Notes under the pieces: model-generated
Seen by the model: the letters and a program-made list of their open reading frames with translations, nothing else
Told to the model about the DNA's origin: nothing
Databases searched by the model: none
Part shown: one piece after another, positions 1 through 13,342 of the stretch
Layout: each line of letters starts with the position of its first letter
Numbering within the stretch: position 1 is the stretch's first letter
Position numbers and translations under genes: made by a program
From: Strigamia acuminata
Lineage: Eukaryota; Arthropoda; Chilopoda; Geophilomorpha; Linotaeniidae
NCBI GenBank assembly: GCA_949358305.1
Contig: OX442314.1
Location: 18,655,060-18,719,059 of the forward strand
DNA length: 64,000 bases
Direction of reading: 5' to 3'

Positions 1-3000
1 CAAGTAGTATTGCAAATGAAACCCATGAATCCAGACGGACATTCACATTTGTTTTGTCTCAAATTACACTGTCCTCCATTTTGACAATCAGTGCAGGAAA
101 ACTCACAATCATCACCAAACGTTCCAGGTGCGCACGCTGTGTAAACAAATAAATAACCTTAGCTCGTGTTTAATTAAAATATTCTCACCAAGATTACTTC
201 AGTCTAAAGAGTATTGTCACTACTAAACCTATAAGCTGCTTATAAAGGTTGACAGTTTAATTCAAGCGTTATTTATTTAATTTAAACAACTTTTTTTTCT
301 TTTTTTTAAAAAATTTAAGTGACTGAAGTGACTCTCTAACTGCAGTAAACTACTATCAGGGGTCTTAGCGAACTTCTTCGAACCTTCTTTCCTCTCCGCT
401 GCATCCAAAAATTCCAAGACATGATTGTGGTTCTCAAAAAGTGGCTCAACCGATTCAGGGGTTGGTTGAAATCGGATATGTGGGAAAATATTGTTAGTAT
501 CACTGGAACCAGGACGATAAGCTGCTCTTGTGTCTGGCAAATCCCATCGATTTGAGACTGGATCTACCGGTATTACTGCTGAAAAATCACATGACTTTTA
601 TCAGTTCCCACAGTAATGACCCCACGCAGTTCCTAAAACTTTGAGATTAATTATTTGATAACCATCAAACTACGATCTCAATCTCACTTCACAGCAATGT
701 TAAATGATAAATGTATTTTACACAATGGTGTAGGAGGTTTCACTGCACCACTTTGCTCTTACTCATGCAGAATTAGTAAATAACTGAATAAATTAGTTAC
801 CATCACAGGTGAAACCGTCCACATTAAGTGTATACCCAGAACCACAATTGCATTTATAATTTCCATCTGTGTTCTCACATTCTTGTTGACAATTGGCAAT
901 TTCCAATTTACATTCATCAATATCTGAAGAATTCGAATTATTTCAAGGTCAAATTTATAATAATCATCACATACCATCACACGTTCTTAGGTCAGCCCTC
1001 AATTCAAAGCCTTCTTCACATGAGCAATCTGGAGATCCATCAGGTGATGCACTACATCTGTGATGACATCCGCCATTGTTTTCCAAACATGGATCAACTG
1101 GCTTAATGTCTGAACAAAAAAAAAATCATCTAACATGCCAACGCTAATTTAAAGCTTGGGAAACAACTTTAAAAAAAAATTAAGCTGTAGTTGTTTATAA
1201 ATTAATCTGCACCAAAGTTTGACTCATGAGTCATATTTCTTGTATAAATATTAAATGTTTTGCAGAGTAGCTGGTTTGACCATTCCAATGCACACCGTGA
1301 CCCAATTTTACTGGATAATATTTATGACAAAATAAAAACGAAAGATATAAAACTAATAATTATCTTATCATGATGAAACTTGGTGCACTGTAATTTATAT
1401 TCCGACAAATTTACTTTTGCAAGTGTGTTTATCTTCTTTGAGCTCATAATTCGAATCACACATGCACAAGTATGATCCCATGGTATTGTAGCATAAATGT
1501 TCACAAGGTTTGTAAATCTCGCATTCGTTAACATCTGGAAAAACAGGAACAAGAAAAAGAAAATCTAGTTAGTAAGCGCACAAATTCAACAAATCGTAGA
1601 CTACAAATTACCTTCACAGATTTTTCCATTGCGTGCAAGTTTGTAACCGGGAAAACATTTGCATTTAGCCCGACCTCTGACAACTTCGCATTTATGCAAA
1701 CAGCCGCCATTATTGACTTGACAAGGATTCCCTCCTATATGCAAACGAGACAAATCAAAATTGACGTGACAATGCGGAAATACGATCATTAACGATATAA
1801 ATATAATTTTTTTTTTTTAAAATATATTATTTTTAAAACTCACTACAACTACGTCCGTCTTGGTGCAACCTAAAACCAGTTCGACATTTACACACAACTC
1901 CGTTATTTGCATCTTCGCAAATATGTTGACAATTTCCGTTATTAATGCTGCATTTAGATACCGCTAAAAATAAACATAAACAAATCAAATGACATGTTTA
2001 AACTGTCCGTCACATCCAAGCTGACTTGACTACTGATTAACAAGTAGCTAATTTATACCGCAAGAGTAAATAAGACTACTTAGTATTTGCTCTTTAAGAA
2101 TTTGGTTGGCATCCAGCCAGTTTTGAATCTGACTGGCCGATTGCCAAACAGATTCATTCTTCTATTTTGTTTAAATTAGCGTATCCTTGTGAATGAATCA
2201 ATTAATCACTCTGGAATTATTCTTCTTTTTATTTCAAATCGTATTGTGGTTGACGCGTAATTACTGTATTAAAAAAAATAATAACATACTTACAGATACA
2301 AGTTCTGCCATCCATATGCAACTTCTGACCACTTAAGCATTCGCAATGAAAACTGCCCGGAGTGTTTACACATGACTCTTGGCACCCACCATTATGAATC
2401 TGGCATTCGTCAATGTCTTTTCACGAAATAACCTAAACAGATGTAGCAAAGGTATGTACAGGTTTAATGTACTTAATTTACCTTGGCATTGTCTCCCATC
2501 ACTCGACAAAAGATAACCGCTTCTGCATTTGCAGAAGAAGCTTCCATATGTGTTGCAGCAATTCTGATCACACCCACCATTACCGCTGGCACATTCATTT
2601 ACATCTGAAAATTAAGATTAAATCATTAATCTTGCAAATCAGCTTTTTGACAATTTTTACAAATGACTAAACGTCGTCAAGCGGCAATTAACATACATAA
2701 TGACACAACCTTGGCATTCTAGGCGAAACTCAAACCCATACTTCAAAGATTACAATCTAGAGTTAATTTGTAATCCCAACATTTCATTTACACTCATCGG
2801 TCGGAAATAAATTGTTGTGATAAAAGAAAAATCATCACCATTTATCTAAAATGTCCGCTTTAAAATTGCTGTTCAGTTTCCGGAAATTATATCATTTTAC
2901 ACGAACGGTTAATTGTATTAGAAATTTGACGACAGGAAAAAAGATGTTGACAAAAAATAAATCAGAAAATTGGAGCAGTGTTTCATTTTTTCTCTTCTTA

Positions 3001-6000
3001 CTGATGACTTAATCTACTTCCTAATTATAGATTAAAAAAATATATATTACATAATTGGGAATTAATCTTCAACTCAGCTTTAACCTTCAAATTGAAACAC
3101 GTGTTGGTTAGTTTGTTTTGGATTTTTTTTTTTTAAATATTTGTGCACTCAACTTTAAACTTGCATCTTAACATTTGTTTTAACTCTCAGCATAAAAAGT
3201 AACAAACAATCGTTTTATTTATACATGTTCAAGCGGAGAAAACGATTGAAAACTTTCAAACTATTTTAAATTCCTATAAACAAACATTTTTAGCGTGGGA
3301 AAAATAAGCCTCGATAATTTATTATTTAATTACAAACTTTCTTAGAACATTTGCAGCAGTTTTTGAATGGTTTTCTCGGTGATGACACTTTCATGAAAAA
3401 GAAAAGCTATTTTAGACACTGCTGTTATTTATTATGGTCATAAAATAACCGAATAAACCTCTTTAAATAGGCCCTATTAGGACATCATTAGAAAAAGTTT
3501 TAACTAAAAATAATTAAAAAGCGCTACAGTTGTTGACGACAAATTCAATTCCTGTCTTGAGGATCCATTTTTAGCCGTGTGTGGTCTTCCCATAATCAAT
3601 TTGTGGTTTTTACAAACAAAGCATGAAATTCATTCGGTAAAAAGGTTCGGTTCATGGCACGAATAATATTAACCTTCCAAGAAATGAATGGAAATGTTGA
3701 CATTAGTTGTATGAAATACCCGAATATAATTTTATCAAAAAGGAAAAATAAAATAAAAACTAATGGCCTTTTGTTGACTTGAACTTTCAATCGAGTTAAA
3801 AGGAGACAGAACATGGGTTTGACTGGTCTAGTAATCCAGATTGAAAGTGCTGACACATCTTGTTGTTTTGCCCACAAAGACTCGCCGTAACTGAATCGGA
3901 CAATTTGGCAAGCTCGTTGACAATTTTTACATAATATTACGCGATTATTTTAGAACATTCCTAAAATACTCGCTTGTACAAAAAAAAAATAAAAGTATAA
4001 AACAAATAAAAAATAAAAAACATTTTAAAAATAATAATTCACAAACTCAATTTGTTAAACCTCGTTCATCTTCATAAATGTCATTTTCAATAATCACAAA
4101 CTCTGAGTCAATATTTAAAAAAGAAAAAAAAAGATTCATTGTACTTCTAAATTAGTCTGAAACAGTTTAAAATATATCCAAAATTTATTTAATAATAAAA
4201 TTATAAAAATAAATAAATATCAACTTCCTGAGACTTTAAAAAAAAAAAAAAACGTGATATACTACAAATGGAAGTGAATTAAAAATCTGATTCCAGACAC
4301 GTTTCGTCAAATAGGTTACAAAGATTATAATGATACCCTAGACAAGGGTAAAACAGCCGTTTATAATTTTATTTAACTTTTTTTGTTTTAGCATACGATA
4401 AGTATATGGCAATTTTGTGATGTGTATGGCAGAGAAACATGAATTGCCTGTGTAATAAAGGGCATTTTTTTTTTCTCCATCTACGCCAATGACTTTGAAA
4501 TTTTTAAACACCGTAGAGATTTAAATGCATACAAATAAACAAATTTAATGGCACTGTCATGGCAAATTTATTTACTAATAGGTGCAAACCGTTTTCTCTA
4601 AGTGTTTTTAAATGTGTACTTTGTGACCAACGTGATGCAACTTATAATCAATTTAAATGTTTCACTTACCATACTGGCATCGTGGGCCGTGAAATCCCGC
4701 AGAACACCTACACATTCTCCCGTATGAGTTACATCTGGAGCCGTGAAAGCAAACTCCCGTTTGACATTGAGCTGCAATGAGCAAAATCAGTGTGATGTAG
4801 TAGAAATTAATCATTATTTTTGTAAAAATGGTTAAAAATGTTGTTCAAGGGCTCGGGAGTGACATGCGTGCTAATCAAACACAAGTTGAAGCTCAAGTGT
4901 CTCACTTGTCTCCTTTTATAAGCTTGCGATGCGTTTGACTAGCCAATAAACGACAAGATAACAAAGTAAAAGATAACTCAACGCCAATGAGTGAAAAGAA
5001 AAGGAAATTTTTCAAGCACAAAATACAAATATTATTGCAAATAATGTGACTCAGAAGTAGGAAAGTTTATTATTAATTGGATTTAATTTATCAAAGAACT
5101 TTTTTTTATTTGCTTCCAAGTTACACACATTTATTTAAAATGGTGGCAATAAAATACAAATAAAAAAAATTACTTTTTTTTTTTAAATAAAAAATTAAAA
5201 ATCAGATTAAACTAAAGGTCTTTTTCAAGTGTTTTCAATATTGAATTTAAAACTTAAAATTATCAAATTTTATCTTTCGAAACGACCAACTTATTTATTT
5301 TTAAATTCAGATGCATATCAAGAATATTTTCTTTTAAACTCAAAGAACTGGCATTGAAGTCAAACTTGAATACAAATCTAATTAAATTCAAAAAGTACAG
5401 CAACCTTTATTCAATGGTTATAAACAACCAAAAAATTCTGATCAAATCAAACTATAATTCAGCTACGACTTATTTCCTTCCCTATTAAGCTGTAAATCGT
5501 ATTTATTTTAAAATAAAAAGCACCTGTAATGCAATCTCTGCCATCTCTGGGTGTGTTTGAGGACAAGTTTTAGTTTATGAGACGAGATTTTTTTATTTTT
5601 TTTATTTTTTTTTTAAAATGTAGAAAAAGACACGTGTATTTAAATGTTTCATTTTACATTTAAAACCAGTAGCTTCTTTACCTAAGTTTGGGCAAAATTT
5701 AAATGCAAGCGTGGAATTTGAGAGGGAAAAAAAATGGAGGTTAAAGGAGAGATTAAACTCACGATACATGCATCCAGGCTCATCTCGCATTTGGATCCAA
5801 CCATCACAACATCTTTTTTTCCGAACGGTTCTCGGTTCCACTGAATCAGTGAACGTCGTGTAATACATTGTCCTGCAAAAATAACAACAATTGTTAACAT
5901 TGATAGAAGCTGACACCAGAATGCAGCTGAGCTTTCTTTTTGTGAAAAAAATTGGGTACACAAATGCTCCCTAAATACAAAGCCACTCAAAACAGAAATA

Positions 6001-9000
6001 AATCGGTCTTTAAGGGGGACAATATTTAAAGAAAAAAGAAAAAATAAGGAAGAGAAAATAGAGAAAAAAGTGAAAAAGTTTTTTTTAAGGCACAAAAGTT
6101 GACTTTTGTTCTTTTATTTGTACTTGAAAACAAACTAAGTGCTTTTCTGGCAATAGTTTCTTTCATTCTATCGATTTTTTTCATGTAAATCTAAGATGAT
6201 AAAAGAAAAAATTAAATATCTGTTTCACCATTTATGCTCAACTCTATCGTCTCTTTCTATTTGCTATTTTTAATTCTCCTTCTGAGAACAACCTATTGAA
6301 ACCTGACAAGAAAAATAACCCTACAATATAATAACCATGCCACATCAAAAGGTCCCTGACCCTGTCTAAGCAAAGAATAAATTCGCCATATATTTCCAGG
6401 AAGAGATGTCAAGAAGAATAAAAATGAAATAAAAAAAAATAAAATGAAAAAGGTTAAGAACAAACATACCTTGCTTCTTGTCCAATGCACCAGCTTGAAT
6501 TTCTCTCATCGCAATGCGGTTTCCACACCTTAACCAATTTCGTAAACGCTTTCACAGAAGGTTTTTTCACATTTACAAATCGAGTTTCATTGTATTCACA
6601 AACATGGGGCCTGGAAAAGAATTCAAAATAAATTAACAAGACAATAAAAAATAAAGAAAATAAAGTTAAAACGCCTCTTCAGAAGCTAATCACGCACGTG
6701 AGGTGTCGAGTCAAAGGTTAAAGAAAGGTGCCAAGTTTAAAAAATGGTCTCTACTTCGCTAAATATGCTTCGTATAGACAATGAGATTCAGTATCCCACT
6801 GTGAATGACAGAAAGTGATATCTTGCTTTTGCAATTTGTTTAATAAATTTTAATAAATTTCGTTTTTATTCCATTAATTTGCATCTAGAAACTTATTTTT
6901 TTTTATTAAAGAAAGGATTTAGCAACAAATAAATAAATAAACCACTAAAACTCTAATAAATTTTTCAACATTTACATAGCAATTACCATAGTGCACAAAC
7001 TTTCACATGACCACATATGTTCAGATTAAAATCAAGATTATGTGTGTGTGGTCCTGTTGTTGATGAGTTGACAGTATTGTGTTCCATGACATCTACTTTT
7101 TATATTTGCTCTTGTCCAATTAATATTTTGTATATAATTAATGCTCAGCTGAAAATATCCCATGCTAGGAGCAAAGACCAGGACATAAAACGTCAGCTCA
7201 GTATTAATTGAAATAGGGTACCGGTATTCGTATGAACCATTCTTGTGGCAATAAAGTGAGACACAATTTAAGAAACAACAGACCCATATACTTTTTCTTG
7301 ATCCCAGTTTGTTCCTAAGGCCATTTTTGAACTCCCTCTGAACACCCTCCAATATGCTTAAGGTTAGAATACAAAACTAAAAGTGGGTGGTCTTAGACAC
7401 TAATTTTTCTCTTACATTAAACTGTGAAATAGTTTCATACCAAGAGATTAAAATCTATTCAAAATATTTTAAATTAATTAAAAAATAAGTTGTTTATTGT
7501 TTTTTTTTTCAAAAACTTGTTTACGTTTGTGAAATGTGGGGAAAAAATAAACTTGAACAAATTATTTTTTGTAATTAAAATTTGCTTTATACCGATTTGC
7601 ATCGAGATTATATTTTAATTTCATTATTTTTTTCGAGTCTTAAATAAACGTTGTTAGAGGGAGGTTTTCTTCACCGCCCTTCACCAAGGGAGGTCGACCA
7701 AACATAAATTTTTTTTAACAAACAAGTAAACCAGTTGAAAGTTGTAAAACAATTAAATGAAACTGTAAGGAATGTTCATCCCATATACAAGCCGAAAACA
7801 CAATAAATATAATTATACATACATAAATAAACGTTGAAAAAAAAAATAATAATAAATGTTGCCTCGAAAAGGTGTTAAAATATATTTGAAAAATTGAAAA
7901 ACATAATTTAAAGTCGCACCTAAGTGAAAACATCCTATTATAACTACAAAAAAGTTGTGTAACTTCAAAAAAATGCAAAACATGCAGGAAAAAAAAATAT
8001 TTCAAGGTAATGATCACAGAAAATGCATTCAAGTTATCATAAACTGCACGTAATATTTAAGCAGAACTTTGGAGAAAAAAAAGCAAATTAAGAATCAAAA
8101 CATTTTTACTGCACAAGAGACACATATAAAAAAAAACATCAAAATTACAATATTAATCAAATTTATATTCAATTGAATTTTATTGCATTTCATGTTAATA
8201 ATACCGGTATACTTGATACTTTTTCTTTAGACCAAGGCCAACAAGAGAAGGAAGAATGTTTCATCCGCTTAAATCTAATATCAAAGTACAAGGCCCAAGC
8301 AGAAAAGTATTAACAAATGTCCAACTATATTTATTTTCTACCAAGTGGCCAAATTAGGTTACCTTATTTGATGTGTAATTTTACCGGTGGGAGAGTTCAA
8401 ACTCATAAAAACGAACTTCATTAAGATTCATTCCACACTTTTAATCTTAAGTTGTGTCCTCCGAGAAACGGAATTTAAAAAATTTTAAAAAAATTAAAAA
8501 AAATAAAGAAAAGACCATCCAGTAGCCATGTCAACTTGTTTCACGGTCTGCCCACTCTTGGGTGTGGTTTTAGTTGGCATATCACATGGTTATTTGATAC
8601 TCTGCAATTTGCTCTGGCTGTCCCTCAATGTTGAGAGGGGGGAAATTAGGTAATATAAAAATTAAAACTACTAATTATAAAATTATCTATGTCATTTTAT
8701 ACTTTTTTAAACCCTCGTTTCACACGACAAAAAAATCGTTGCTATTTGTACTTACATCCTATTACACGATGTCTGATTCCCATCATCTATACATTTGTAA
8801 TTATATGGAATCACATATCTTACTAAGAATTTTATGTATCCACCAAGGGTGGGCTCCTTTATGTCTGTACACAGTTAATTCACGAAAAAAGTGTGGAACT
8901 ACCTTCATTGGTTTTGATTGTACATTCAGCATTTTGTCCCTTCTTTTCTGGCTGTTACTATTGTTTATAATATGTCAACGGACCTTTCTGTTAGTCACAA

Positions 9001-10465
9001 TAAACTATTTAGCATTGCTAATGAGAAAGTGACATGTTAAAGGGGGCCGTTATCGTGCTTTAACGACTTTCCTTAACTATTTATCGCTATTTGTTGTCAA
9101 TCTCAATGAGTTTTCTGCTTGAGCTATTGACAAATCTTCCTTTTAAAGAATGCAATTAGTCGGCTTCCCCGCAGTGATCTGTCTTGGTGATGTTCAAACG
9201 TTTGCTCCAACAAATTTCTAATATTGTTTTGTTTTCTCATAGTTACATATGCTCCAATTAAATTATTTAGAAAATTTGACTAGCATTTGAAAACGTCCGC
9301 CACGCCAACAACAACAATACTTCACCTTTGGCCCTCTCACATTACACATTTTTAATGCACAACAGCAGACTGTTAAGTCAATTTTCTCCCAACCCTCAGC
9401 CAGCCATCAAAAGCCAAAATCTCGACGTCAAATTCGAAAATAACACTTATTATATTTGAACTTTCATTTTAATCCAAATATTAATTTTTCTAATCTAATC
9501 TCCGTTTTACAAAGCTTTTCATACAGGAAATCACGTCCGAAAATAACCCGGTGATGAAACGGTTAAAAACAATAAAATTGCGAATATAAACATAAGTTGA
9601 TATGAGTACTGGCAGTGTGATAATGATTTATGATAGGCCGCATTTGACACTTCATGTTTTCTCCTCTGAGTCCATTGACTTAAACATCTCATATGAATCA
9701 AGGTTAAATTAATGTTTTATGTTGTGATAAATTAATTACAATCAAGTAAAAATACGGGCTGGAGCGAAAAAAAAACTGAATAAATAAAAATTAGGAAAAA
9801 ATTGCGTCGAGTTATTTACGACCAATCTATTTGACCTAAATCAACCTTTTGGAATTATCGGGTGTTCAAAGATGACAATGAAAAATGATTGCAGATCGGT
9901 CGAAAATCTAATTTACTACATTTTATTTCACCAAAAAACCTCATTGATTTCAATGACCGATCGTAAATGTGTTAGAATAGTTTATTAAAATGCTTTGGGA
10001 ACATCTGGAATCTTTCATTAAGGTCCATTGGACCCAAAACGTTCGTTTTTTCGACAAAGTGAATATCTGTCTCGTTTCAAATTTTCAAAAAGAAAAATAT
10101 TTTTAAAAAATGCAAATTTTCGAATTTTTCCAAAAAAAATAATTCTAAATTACAATCTGTTAAGGTTTTAATATTTTCCTTTTGCCTTTTTTACCCTATG
10201 AAAATAGCAATAATCGAGAACAAATTGATCAATCACAAATACACAAAGTTGGCGAAACGTATCTATTTATTACCTTGTGGTGTGAGTGTCACACGAGTAC
10301 TTACACCCCACATCTTACAAACCTCAAAACAAATAAGAAACAAGTTCCTACTCACATTCCAGGCTGTAAACTTGCTCCAGTAAATGATGAAACAATACCA
10401 ATTATACGTGGTTGCTGTAAACTCGCGTCGAACATCAAACACACGATCGAGAAGATGAAAAACAT
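1..10465 (-). CDS. MEGF6: MEGF6-like EMI/EGF-repeat secreted protein (3' end outside window)
   Basis: Extracellular adhesion/matrix-type protein. Thirteen exons read on the minus strand: 10356-10465, 6470-6610, 5763-5872, 4670-4771, 2482-2604, 2294-2416, 1844-1963, 1612-1734, 1415-1534, 975-1109, 801-923, about 300-578, and 1-136. Exon 1 starts at the ATG at 10465 with a signal peptide ([16 protein letters not shown]). Exons 2-3 form an EMI domain ([34 protein letters not shown]). Exon 4 is an EGF module. Exons 5-11 are seven more EGF modules, several with the calcium-binding start DVNEC or DIDEC, each bounded by phase-1 introns. Exon 12 is a non-EGF linker whose donor I could not fix. Exon 13 begins a laminin/MEGF-type EGF ([10 protein letters not shown]) that runs off the window. 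EMI followed by calcium-binding EGFs and then laminin-type EGFs is the MEGF6 order; SCUBE proteins lack EMI. Confidence 0.85.
2708..2800 (-). pseudogene. Possible decayed EGF exon
   Basis: In the 2 kb intron between exons 4 and 5 of the MEGF6-like gene, the minus strand contains a GATGAGTGT start (compare the DEC start of calcium-binding EGF exons). It ends with GAATGCCAAG followed by GTTGTG, which resembles the end and donor of exon 5 (2482). The part between has in-frame stops and lacks the cysteine spacing. It looks like a degraded duplicate of an EGF exon, but the match is short. Confidence 0.25.
4772..4920 (-). promoter_or_regulatory. Candidate internal promoter and alternative first exon of the MEGF6-like gene
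   Basis: On the minus strand a TATAAAA box lies at 4914-4920. It is followed about 100 bases later by an ATG at 4814. From there an open frame ([16 protein letters not shown]) runs straight through the 3' splice site at 4772/4771 into the first EGF module, in the correct frame. The product would be an EMI-less isoform with its own signal peptide. Caution: the pyrimidine-rich end of an intron naturally encodes hydrophobic residues, so the signal-like stretch could be chance. The TATA box at a plausible distance is the independent support. Confidence 0.4.
6611..10355. other. Intron 1 of the MEGF6-like gene
   Basis: A 3.7 kb intron between the signal-peptide exon and the EMI exons. It starts with GTGAGT and ends with CAG on the minus strand. 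It is A/T-rich and I see no second gene, RNA gene or transposon ends in it. Open frames here, such as 8628-9032 plus, have low-complexity composition and no domain. Confidence 0.6.
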
Positions 10466-12145
10466 ATTTTTGATATCAATTTTTTCTTTTGAAATTGTTT
10501 TTAAATCACTAAAAATTTAAGTATCAAATGAAGTTGAAGCGCACAGAAAAATCCATTTCAAATCCAAAAATAAAATAAAAAAAACTCTTTGAAAAAAAAA
10601 AGAATTAACAGATATGAGTTAAGTTATCAAAATCGAAGTTTCAAGAGTTCAGAAGAATCCAGAAGTGATTAGAATGAGTGTTCACTTCCACTGCAACTCA
10701 CCAACTCAATTCCTGCCCTTGGTGTATGACGTTGAGCTGCACGATTCCACTCACCCCTGAGCCAACAGGTGGACTCAGCCATTATGGGGGTTAAACACTG
10801 CCAAAAGGAAAACAGGGGGTCTTCCAGCAGTGTATGGGGTATGCTAAGGTGATTACGAGGAAATAGAGGAACAAATGGGAGTCCGCTTTCTGTAGTTGGG
10901 ACTTAAAGGGAACACAAAATTTCACGTTTTGCGAGTCTCTATGCTTACTTTAGAAAGAAAAAATTAAAAATTTTGAAAATTTTGAAAATTTTTTTTAAAA
11001 ATATTTTAAATTTACAAACTTTCTACTATTTCACTCACATTTTAATTTTTTTCAAAAATCTACATAAATCCTTTACGAAAAAAAAAAACGTTAAGTTAAA
11101 AAAAAAACACCGTAATTCAATTGACTTCACGGATATCTAGTGTTAAAGAGATAGGAAAGAGAAAAGACATCCTGGAAATGTCATTAAACCACACAAAAAG
11201 GAGATAAAAACATGGCGGGTTTTTATAAAGAGAGAATATAAAAAGAAATTCATTGCGATATAAAAATGTGTCATATATTTATGAAATAATTTATGAACAA
11301 TCTAATTTGATATAGATGTATATATTTCTTAATTTCTATATATGGCCGGGTAATAAAATGTGGAGTAATTAAACCCTGGGAGTGAGACGAAATAATAACC
11401 TTTAATCTTTTATCAGATATTTCAAGTTCCCTATCTGAAGATTAAAAGCAGGTGTAAAGATCTCCTACAGGGTGACATCAAGGAATGGGCGTCGACCAAG
11501 TTGGGTTATGAAACGTGACGGTAAAACAAGGAAACGAACTATAAAAAAATATTAAAAAACAAAAAAAAGAATGCTGACATCAAAAGAGAAGAGTCCAACG
11601 CAAAAAAGACAGAAAAAAAGCCGTTGATGACAATGACAGTATCCATTACTTAATGGGATTTTGGATTGAGTCGATGATTAAATTATTCAAATTGTTGTTA
11701 ATTAACAAATTCATTAAACAACATTCCTCAAACAAGTGCAAGTAAGCAACCCATTAATTAATTAATAATTCTAATTACTTAGAATGAAAGTCTTATGCAA
11801 GATTTTCTTGTTTTTTAAATTTTATCGAATAGAAAGCACTCGAAAATATCAGAAAATTAAAATCTTGGGAAATTACACAAAACTCTTTTCACTTCCTTTA
11901 AAAAAGGGGATTTATTCATTCAACAAGATCCTTGTTGACTCCTTTAAGCACTTCCTTAAGTGTGAATAAGAAGAAGAAGCAACTCCTGAAAGGAAATTCA
12001 AGTGTGATACAAAGTGATAAGAAAATGGGAGAAGTTTGATTAAAAAGTGTTGGTTTTAATGGCTCCTGTTCGAGGAAACATTTGCTTCCCGGGTTGAAAC
12101 GTACACGCACAACATGATCTTCGTTGTTTAAGACAACAAAACGAC

Positions 12146-12311
12146 CAGGGGCGGATTGCAGACAAATATCAACCAGGGCGTTGTGTAAATAAATGTCCAA
12201 AAAACATACCAAAACCACCCCTGCTGGCCCTTTTTTTGCATTATAAATGAGCCCACCACTGCATCGGCCACAGGGGCTTACCCCAACGCCAGACGGGCCA
12301 ATCCGACCCTG
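12146..12311. mobile_element. Candidate hAT-like MITE
   Basis: A 166-base GC-richer island in AT-rich DNA. The left end reads CAGGGGCGGATTG. The right end read on the other strand is CAGGGTCGGATTGG, so the two form a short terminal inverted repeat. The CAGGG start and the size fit non-autonomous hAT elements. The 8-base flanks (12138-12145 and 12312-12319) match poorly, so a target-site duplication is not clear. Confidence 0.4.
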
Positions 12312-13311
12312 GAAACATTATTTCATTACATTTTTATCGTGAAACATTCAATACTTTGAATTATTCAGTCATCGTTGGTCAAGAAGTTTAAATTTTATCA
12401 TTTTTTTTTTCTAGTATTGCTCAAATTCCACAAATATTTCATTTTCTACAAGTGTCAAGGTTATTTTCAAATTTGGATGAATTTCATTAATCAATTCTGC
12501 AAAATTCCACAAATGCCAAAAATAGACAAACACGTACCGTATAAGCTATTTTTTTTTTTTTTTTTTGAGAAAAAGTGAAACGAGTTATAGAATTGAAAGA
12601 GCAAAAAAGAAGTCAAAACAGAACGAAAAGCTGAGGGTGGCGACTAAAAATAAAAATGTTTTGTAAAAATACAAAGTGATAGCTTTGTTGGGGATAACAC
12701 AGATCAAGAAAGATGAAAAAAAGGAGGACAACATGGGCTGTAAATTTGTAACTGGGATGATTAAAGAGGAGTGGCAACATGAAAAAAAAGTTTCAGAAAT
12801 GCAAGATGGCTGTTCAGGTTTAAGAATGTTGAGAAAATTCCCAAAAAACACAAAAAAAATAAATAAACAAAAAAAAAAATTTGCCCAAACCAGCCAGTAT
12901 ACTTGAAATGCACCAATCATAAGACCATCAGCAAGATGACAAGTTGCTATAAACAAATTTTCATCAAACACTAACAAGTCTAACAAGTTGAAAGGGGATA
13001 AGTGAATCTATTGCAACACTTACCAAACTTATCTGACACCCACAGAAAAAGGTGGTGTGCTCTCTCGCCTCCTTCCTTACAATCTGTCTTTACAATTTGC
13101 TTTTTATTTCCATTTCAAACGCTCAATTTCCATCTAAGAATACTTTCGTTTAAAATATATCAAGAGCATTATCTCAACAAAAAAAAGTATGCCATCAAAG
13201 AGTACTCACAAATTAAAGCAAAGTTTTATAGACTGGTAAACCCTTATCAGATAAAACACACTCTAAACAACCCCTACAAGTTTTTCAACTTAACCCGCAT
13301 TCTGACTGCCT

Positions 13312-13333
<22 letters not shown>
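13312..13333. repeat. CT dinucleotide microsatellite
   Basis: Uninterrupted CT repeat of about eleven units, followed by a degenerate pyrimidine tail. Confidence 0.95.

Positions 13334-13342
<9 letters not shown>

Noticed and set aside
8628..9032. 134-codon open frame on plus inside MEGF6 intron 1
   Set aside because: Low-complexity hydrophobic sequence, no domain, no splice partners, and it lies in an intron of a well-supported gene.
11916..12218. 100-codon open frame on minus
   Set aside because: It overlaps the GC-rich hAT-like island, has no family features and starts from no convincing context.
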